Origin: Phallusia mammillata | Taxonomy: Eukaryota; Chordata; Ascidiacea; Phlebobranchia; Ascidiidae | Assembly (NCBI GenBank): GCA_003260075.1 | Contig: QLIY01000033.1 | Location: 66,619-130,618 of the forward strand | Direction: 5' to 3' | DNA: 64,000 nucleotides | In this document: positions 56,348 through 64,000 of the stretch, piece after piece | Numbering within the stretch: position 1 is the first letter of the stretch | Layout: each line of letters begins with the position of its first letter | Notes under the pieces: generated by a model | Databases searched by the model: none | What the model was told of the DNA's origin: nothing | Seen by the model: the letters and a program-made list of their open reading frames with translations, nothing else | Translations under genes and position numbers: made by a program

Positions 56348-57878
56348 TTTTGGTTTGTTAACCTTTAAGTAATTGTAACGGCTGAAAAAGGCGGTTTATT
56401 AAGGTAAAAAAGCGAGCACGGACATGAAGAGTTTTCTGACAATTCTCTTTACTGCGATTTAACTTTAAAAAACACTGTGTTTTCCCACTTTTTGCATGAT
56501 GACTCATTATTTCACGCACTGCAAATTCGCCAGTGTAGTTTTTTAGTGTAGACTGTAGTAGCGCAATGACGTCATCCGGCTCCTATTGACGTCATGCTTG
56601 GCAATAGCGACGGTGGTCATATATCTGAACTGAAATTATTGTTTTGTGGTTTTTGAGTATTTACCAGTCCACCTAAATTTTCGGTAAGCACACAACTTTA
56701 AGCACTAAAATTAAACTACACTGCAACTGTCTGCTTGCACATTTTTATCCAAACGATGCATTTTAAATAAAAACTGTTCGGTCTTCGTCTTGTCGCATTC
56801 TAGCTGTCTTCACGAAACTAGTTCTGTTTCCATCCAATGTTAAGTCATCAATTATTCAAAACTGATTCAGAATCGCGGTCGATATTTAGTCACGTGGGTT
56901 TTAATTTGGTGGTGTTTTTATTCCCGTGAAGTTTGTGCTTGTATACGCGCCAAGCTGTTCAACATTCATACAGTACACAGATGTTCATCTTGACGGGGCT
57001 CATTCTTTTCTCCAAACGTATTCCAGTTTCTGGCTGTTTGAAATCGAAATGCATTAATGCAACCTTTTAAGTCACACAAGCGTCTAAAATGCATTGACTG
57101 AAACGCAGTTGAGTCCAATTTTGCAGTGACCTAATTTGGAACTCGAAAAACCTTAAAGTTGTAGCGACTTTTTTATCAATAAATTGCGGTCTCAAGTTCA
57201 AATGTTTTCTTACTTTTCCACTATCACTAACTAAGTTGGCAACACGCAAGCAACTTTACGTACAAACGAACATTTATGAACTCCTAACCTTATACCACAA
57301 TCCTTAAGCTTTTCGACTGGCCTACTTTTGCTGCCACATTTGGTTTGCATTCAATATCGGTTTTAATAACTTCCCTTTCGGCACCGCTGGGCGATACGTT
57401 TTTATAACTCCAGGCGGGGATGCAAAGAAGGGCGGTATGAATCGACGGTTCTAGTGACGTTATCGCTAGTTTGTTTGAATTGAAACCGAGGAAATGGTGA
57501 CTTTTTAACGCACGCGTCAAGGAACCGTGCTTTAGGAGAAACGCCCTATTTGGGTTTTTGCATGTGGCGTTTCGACGTTGCGTCCATATTGGGCGGGTTA
57601 CACCTGCGTGAAAATTTCGCCGACACGACTTTTTGAAAAGTGATTCTTGAAACACTTGGCTGTTTATTTGTTTGTTTTTTTGTCCCTTGGGGTGGAGGAG
57701 CAACGACTGAAGGCACTGTGCTCACAAAGAGTCCGTCTTTGAATTTTCTGATTCATTGTTAGCCCGTCCGATATGTGTTGTTGAAGTTTTTATTACTTTT
57801 TTTTAGATTCAACCGACCAGTTTTTTTATAGGTGCACTGTCTCTTAAGTCTCATATTAATGGCAACAGAAATGGTCGG

Positions 57879-57921
57879 GACAGGATTAGAACCAGCAACC
57901 ACAGGACCGACATTTTGATAT
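57879..57921 (-). other. tRNA-derived repeat fragment
   Basis: The minus strand reads GGTTCTAATCCTGTC, the same 15 bases as at 10287, resembling a pol III B box. No full tRNA structure. Confidence 0.3.
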
Positions 57922-58493
57922 GTATTTCTAATTGTTATTTGCCGTGTTTGTAAGCCTTCCATCTCGTTGACGTATAAACTCTCCTGCGTCATTTTGTTTC
58001 CACTTGACGTTGTTGTTTTTATATTGTGTATGCTTCATAAGGAAATCGGGCACTAACGACGTACATCCGAGCTAGGATGTTTCCTGTCAGTCTAAATCCA
58101 ATTATCGAGCTTTATTTGGAAGACTCAACTTCTTCCCATGCGAAATTTAGATCCCAGATGCAGTGAAGTGGTGTCAAAACTGGATGACCTATACAAGGAC
58201 TAGGCTTGGTTTAACATGTTGTTGTGAATAAAAGATCAGGATTACGTAATATTAAAAAAAACAGGTTGTTGTGTCTACCGGCAAATACATAACAATTGGT
58301 CTGTTTCTATCATTTCTTTTCGTATTACATTTTGTCTTATTTTGGATTGGCAAAACTGTTGCCAAATTCTCCAATCTAATTTCTACCATTAAGTTGTCTG
58401 CTCTACCGCAAATCTATTTACAACGGCACTCTTACTTTTCTTTGTTTAATTAGAACCAAAATCGCAGCAAAATTTACAGACACTATCAACATT

Positions 58494-58499
58494 TTTATT
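58494..58499 (-). terminator. Candidate polyadenylation signal of serpin 2
   Basis: The minus strand reads AATAAA about 320 bp beyond the stop codon at 58818. Confidence 0.4.
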
Positions 58500-58817
58500 G
58501 AGTCTGTACAGAAATAAATAAAACCCACGAAAAATATACAGTTTGTGTTCGGTACAAAATAAAGAACGACATAAAACAGCAACAAAATGGACAACAACTG
58601 GAACTTTCAAAATTATCAAGCGTTCGTATTTCCGCGTGGTGGCACTCGGGAGGCAATCTAGTACGCAATGTCCTCTAGCGTGATGTCACAAACCTTTTAC
58701 AGAATACTAAAAGTGTTTGCGTTTTAACAGCCAAAATGAAAACTGGAATATCGTGCACACTTAGCATTAAAGAATTGCTTAAGATCACACCATAGGACAT
58801 GTTCCATGTGAGAGTTT

Positions 58818-61800
58818 TTATGTAGCGATCGGATTTACGACTTTGCCGGCAAACAGCAATGCTCCTGTGGAATCGTGTCGTATAAAGTACATGAACGGTT
58901 TGTTGATGGGCCTAAAGTTGTTAACTGCAGATCGCGTCATAATTCCTATAGACGTAGCAGCCGCAGCCTCGACACCATCTTCTGCCACGTTGAACGATGT
59001 TTTGTGACGTACATCGTTGACGTAGAGGCCACCGGAATTAGTCAAGCGTGACAGATCAGCTGATTGGCGGTTGAATATATCTTGGATACCCATGCGGCTT
59101 AAAACTGACTTCAGATCGTCGATCGAATGATCAATGTTAAATTTCGGGAGCGTGATTGCGCAGAGTCCGATGTCACGTGATCCTCGGCGTTCTTCTGCAA
59201 TTAATAAGAAGTAAATGTAACGGAGTTCACCAAATGGCAGAAACTGTACTGCGGTGTCAAACATTTGCACTATTTAAGATTTTTCGTAGATTTCACTCGA
59301 TTTCAGTTAAAAGTTTTTATGAAAGCAAATCTCACATAGCAACATTTTTTTTACATGACCAAACTCTTCAAAATTACATAACTCAAATTTGTAATGCGTT
59401 TTTTCACGCGTCTCTATGTTAATAATTTGACTGAAAAGTATTTTACAAATTGATAGTTTCCACCAACCTCGCCATATTGATCGTACAATGTTGTCGAGTT
59501 TTTCCCTTGTACTTCCTTGCTCGTTGTCATAGAAACGAGTAAAGTTTCCTGCCTGTTTTGGCATCACTAGCAGCATGCTGACGCCCTCTGGAGAGAACAA
59601 GTCATATTTGACATTTATGTTTGTTAAAATTTAGTCAAATAAACGCAGACTTTAGTAGCTGTATCAAGTGGGTTTCCCAGTGCGGAGGTATATGTGCGTA
59701 TATGCGTCTATAACGGCTTTCAGGTAAGCTTATATACACAACTATAGGATGGGTACAACGTTATTGTGACCAATCCGTATGTTTTTTCTCCACTTTACCG
59801 ATTAAGTTTTGTTTTACGAATGTAAGCAGAACGTAAACGCTCAATTGTTGCGTTTACATTAAAAATGCCTGTCTGCAGTAAAGACTGGTTAATGTGTCCA
59901 AAAAACGCATTTCCTTTTCGGTAGTCGTTACACGCTGCTCACAACATTAAATCGACCAGTTCCAGGTACTATAGTCGTACACAAGTCTATGTTGTATTGT
60001 TTACACAACATGTCTGCCTTTTGTACAACAGTGCATGTCAGGCCCACACATATACATATTTCCGCATTTCATTCCATTGCGCTGCTTTGTTGGAAATCAT
60101 TTACATAGACATATGCTCTGTAGTGTGTTTTTAAAGGAAGTAGTACAGTGGTATCTGCTACATATGTTTTGTGTGCACGTCTATCTTATTTGTTTTAGTG
60201 GTTAAAAGCATTTTCGATGTGTTGGCGTTGGTACAATAGTGCACCAGCTGCAAAGTATAGCAATGTTTCACATAAGGCGAGATATTACCCCGCCACGTGC
60301 AGTCATTTGTGGCGGTTCGCACAAAACAAAGTGATAAAATATGTTTACAAATATTTATAGGTCTTAAAACTAGCTTTACCTTCCAGTGTTAGGACAGTAA
60401 TGTCGCTATCCGTGATTTCATCGCCGTGCGTTGTGCAGAAATACTGTTTATGGAACATGGTTGGCACTTGAATGGCAGTAGACTCACTCAGCCAGAATTT
60501 TCGCATTTTGGTGCCTTCCGGTTCGAACTTGGCTTGCCATGGCGCCTAATGACAAATCAAAAAAGTTTACGATCAGCAAGTTTTGCTTTGTTTCTGGGTT
60601 AATTTAACTTGGCTGACAGACGGTCTTTCTTGTAGCGCAGTGTTAGCTGCAAGGTTTTTGCGACTGTCTGCAGATTGAGATAAGGCAGCACGCAAGGTCT
60701 GCTTAAAGTTGAACAAGATATAGCCGTCCACGCATTTAAATGCAGTTGAGCGTAGTCTGCTTAAGCTTCTGTTTTACTAACTTACCTTCATGTAAAGTGC
60801 GTTGACGAGTATGAGTTTTGTAGACTGGTCAACAGCGCCCTCAGGCAGCATTTCAGGAATCAGGTTTCGTGTTTTCTTCTTAACATAGCGGTTGATCTTT
60901 TGCCGACATTGTTCAAGTTTGTTTGTGAAATCCATTCGGCGAACTTGTGTTGTGTTAAGACTGAAAAATTGTTGACGTGATTTTAAACGCTTGCAGCATG
61001 TTGGGTGTTTCGAAGAACCACATGATTTGTTATGTAAGATTCCTAGTCTACACCGCAGCATGCTCGAACCGGAAATACAAGCGCATAAGCCCGGTCCTCA
61101 CCTCATTTGTTTCCAGAGTTAGGCCCAAACATTAGATTAACCAATGAAGTTGGGACACTCATGTGACTGAAAGCAAAGTCCCAAACCTAACTTGATAAGG
61201 TCAGCCCGATGTACATAAATTTATAAGACAAGATGCTTTTCATATAATGTTTAAGCCATAAAGACTTCGGTGCCTACAGTTACCAAATGCCAATAAGCGA
61301 AATACAAAATAGACTTTGGTTACATTGAATCTTGTTGCTTTTTTGTGATAAAGCAAAGTTGTACGAATTAGTTGCAACTTACCTCCGCTTCAGGTCGGTC
61401 CTGTATTGCCTTTTCAGCTTAACGCTCTTGTCGGCATAAATCCGGTTCGCATATCTCAATCGAAGTTTCTTGTTGGGTTTGAACACTTTGTCGTACATTT
61501 CGCAAATTTCCTCTTCATCCAAACCTTCCGTGTGCATGGCTGCGTTTACTTGCACCAATGACTCGCCTCCAAGACCTGCAAGATAATTTATATTACACAA
61601 AATGCAAAAATATTCGAACCCTATAACACAGGCTATAGATTATTCTATCCTACGCTTTGCCACATGGGAAAGCTTGGTGACCGGCTGATTCGGTATAACA
61701 ACGCCTGTAATAGACCTGGCGTACTATAATTCAAACTGCAAATGTTTTCTGTTTTCTTAAAACGATAAAAAGTAGTTAAACGACGGAAAATTGCTTTAGC

Positions 61801-63063
61801 CCGATCTCTAAAGTCAAAATAGAAATGTGGAAAAATAACAAAAAAAAGAAATAACAGCAGACATGTGGGCGGTAGGACCAGACGTTTATACATCCAACTA
61901 GAATAACCTAACTGAATAAACAACGCTTCCGTTTTATGCAAACGCCATAGGAAACTTTGGAAACACTGTTTACAGTTTACACAATTCAAGAGGAGGTTTT
62001 ACGTTTGTCGGCATGCTCACCTGGTCTCAGCATAGCCAGTGCTGTATACATAGATAGTGGCGATACGGCTGTGTTGCCTGGCAACTGGTCAGCTGCCATG
62101 CTGTTCATGAGGTCACAGGCGAAGTCTTGAACTGATTTAGCGGCTGGCAATGTGATTGGTCGTCTTTTTACGACTGTTTCTGGCTTTTGCTGATGTTGGT
62201 GTCCTGGTATCACCTGGGAAAAAATGTTTTTAGTTTTGATGTTAACGAAAAGTTTTTAAATTTGGATTATAGACTAAAAAGTTTTTAGTTTTAATACAAA
62301 ATTGTGTTAGCTGCGTCTCTGGTTGTTATTCATTGTCAATGCTAAGGAGTGCACTTTTTCTTATCTTTGATCTTTGCGAAATTATGCGAAAAGCTAAATT
62401 AAGCATTTGGCTAATGTGTGGTGTCTAGGCTAAGTTGTATTAAATATTTAGATACTCGTGCAGCGATACAGGATCTTGTAGACTAAACACTGAACGTGTT
62501 TACGTCCTATCTTATATTTAGATTTTATTCAAAAGGAGCATGAAATTGAATTGACTGTAATGTCTAAAATCAATTTTCGATCGATTTAAAATAGCTTTTA
62601 TGGAGTAGAGCTAAAAATTCCGCATGTCATAAATGTCCGCGAATCGATTCCATTACACATGTGTATAAATAAGCGTAACATGTCATGTCAGCAAATTCTC
62701 CTTACCTGTGGGTCGGTGCTGTAGTCGTAGAGGTCGTAACCTAGTAAACAAACCACGTGATAAAATTTTTGCCAGTCCACTATAATGCAATGCCATTCAA
62801 ATTTGAACATGGAATAATCGCGAACTAATACCGAGATTGGCTAAAACAAAATTAAAATATAAAAACAAATATGGCAGCTCTAAGAATGTAAGTTATATTA
62901 TTCAATCACTTGTTCTTACTAGTTTTTCTTGTAAAAAGGCAACTAGCATTTCTTGAAATCTTATTGTAATTTACTTACCACCTTCGGTGTACAAAGTCTC
63001 GTAGTCGAATGCGTTGACGAAGGAAAAGACTGTACAGAAAATTGTGAGATGTTTCCAGTCCAT
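58818..63063 (-). CDS. Secreted antithrombin/HCII-like serpin, P1-P1' Arg-Ser
   Basis: Eight exons in phase encode 447 aa: 62979-63063, 62706-62740, 62021-62213, 61383-61575, 60786-60960, 60380-60545, 59468-59587 and 58818-59194. After a signal peptide (about residues 1-18) comes an acidic stretch at 20-38 with five Tyr (21, 25, 30, 33, 35), then a basic KRRP and the serpin fold (TAVSPLSMYTALAML, LRYANRIYAD, LILVNALYMK, NKPFMYFIRH, LLFAGKVVNP). The hinge EDGVEAAAATS is a good inhibitory sequence, putting Arg410-Ser411 at P1-P1', as in antithrombin. The acidic Tyr-rich tail recalls heparin cofactor II. Basic clusters NKKLRLR, KLKRQYRTDLKRR and RYVKKKTR could bind glycosaminoglycans. It is arranged head-to-tail with the serpin at 51578-56347. 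The inhibitory target is inference. Confidence 0.92.
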
Positions 63064-64000
63064 TCTTCTTGAAATTTGCAGCAAAAATCTGGTTATAAGA
63101 CTAAATAATCTACAAATGTATTCTGCAAAAATATAGCATGGTTAGGTTTAGGTTAGACTGTGGAATAATTCTAATCTTATAAAATCTTAACCTTGTTCCC
63201 CTGAACTGTTGGATTTTCATTTCAAAACATTAATTTTTATTAGAAAACTTTAACCACAAAGCTTCAAAACTGTTTTAATTTTTTTTTCAATCCTGCTCAG
63301 ATAAAAACACGATGTCAGGACTTGACTTTTCAAGTGACAATGGCACTGTTTAGAAAAATGTCAACGCAACAAAAAATGTTTCGTCAAACTGCCCGCGAAA
63401 ATCAATAAATTGGCTGCAAAATATTTCCAGATATATGCAGTCACGCATGGGCCAGAGTTAAGAGAGAAAATTCACGTCTCGCGAATCCGATACCCACCCT
63501 CTTGAAACCTTTTCACGCCTTCCGAGGGTTTACATCCGAATCAGATGCGATTCAAGCATCAGGCATTTAAGCACCCAATAATTTAGGCAATGAAGCTACG
63601 GAAATACGTACTTTGCTGGCCGCCAATTCAACTTTACATTCAATAGGTTTGTTTTACAATACCTGTCTCTACCCATGATTTGTCAAAATAAACTATATTT
63701 GGCTTCGTTTCATGTTCGTTTCCACGAACTGTGGTGTATTGAATCGGGTTGCATGTCCCATGCTACAACGCCTAACCCCAAGCTGACTTCAATGAACTTT
63801 TGCTACTGTGCAGAAGTAGGTCACTTTGAACTGCACGTGTGCTAAAATTCCCTATATTTTCTTGTAGGATTAATATTTCTAACTTAAGTTGTAAAATTGT
63901 CCAGTTGTTTTTCCTTTTCTTTTACACACAGCAACTTTTCTTCTATACGGTAGACCGTTACCACTTTAAGGTTGTTGGTCAAAACGCAACCGTTAATTTA
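63064..64000. other. Upstream of serpin 2
   Basis: AT-rich. Apart from a possible TATA element no feature is supported. No part of another gene is visible up to the window end. Confidence 0.4.
63125..63135 (-). promoter_or_regulatory. Possible TATA box of serpin 2
   Basis: The minus strand reads TATATTTTTGC about 65-70 bp before the initiator ATG, a plausible distance for a short 5' UTR. It is not supported by other promoter elements. Confidence 0.25.

Larger units (their letters stand above)
56348..58817. other. Intergenic between the two serpins
   Basis: Contains the upstream region of the first serpin and the 3' UTR of the second. A B-box-like segment sharing gacaggattagaacc with 10287 lies at 57879. 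The 137-codon minus ORF at 57290-57703 has no recognisable motif. Confidence 0.4.

Overview
This is eukaryotic DNA: AT-rich and intron-containing, with animal protein families. Gene content and compactness (short introns, one Aurora kinase, tandem serpins, Reeler-MAM proteins, many short hAT-like elements) fit a small-genome marine invertebrate deuterostome, most likely an ascidian tunicate. The species cannot be fixed from this window. All gene models were built by hand from splice sites, reading phase and family alignment in memory; no search was run.

Layout. 1-3.6 kb: a decaying tandem array of tRNA-Ile(AAU) units, three intact and three degenerate, interrupted by a 202-bp hAT-like MITE with a perfect 8-bp target duplication. 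4.3-6.4 kb (-) and 12.9-15.6 kb (+): two head-to-head paralogues encoding secreted Reeler + Thr/Pro-rich repeat linker + MAM proteins. The minus-strand copy lacks a recognisable last exon. Between them are a second hAT-like element (8.9-9.5 kb) and a 17-bp minisatellite (11.0-11.3 kb). 16.4-27.1 kb, all minus strand: an intronless Aurora kinase, a third hAT-like element (18.2-18.7 kb), a complete 17-exon NEK8 (NIMA kinase + RCC1 repeats), an intronless unrecognised 356-aa protein, and NUP35. 27.8-30.9 kb: a mobile element with long inverted repeats carrying a C48/Ulp1-type cysteine peptidase and a second ORF. 32.9-38.7 kb (+): the N-terminal tandem-BRCT exons of an SLF1-like genome-maintenance protein. 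38.7-51.5 kb: no gene that I can support. 51.6-63.1 kb (-): two tandem, secreted, antithrombin/heparin-cofactor-like serpins with Arg at the predicted P1 site.

Functional view. Aurora, NEK8, NUP35 and SLF1 are housekeeping cell-cycle, cilium, nuclear-pore and DNA-repair genes. The Reeler-MAM pair and the serpin pair are secreted families expanded by local duplication. The most interesting signals are the serpin with an acidic tyrosine-rich N-terminus and an Arg-Ser reactive site, the inverted-repeat C48-peptidase element, and a recurrent pattern in which G-runs (10-54 G) or an N sit between near-identical direct repeats. The last pattern probably marks assembly junctions rather than biology.
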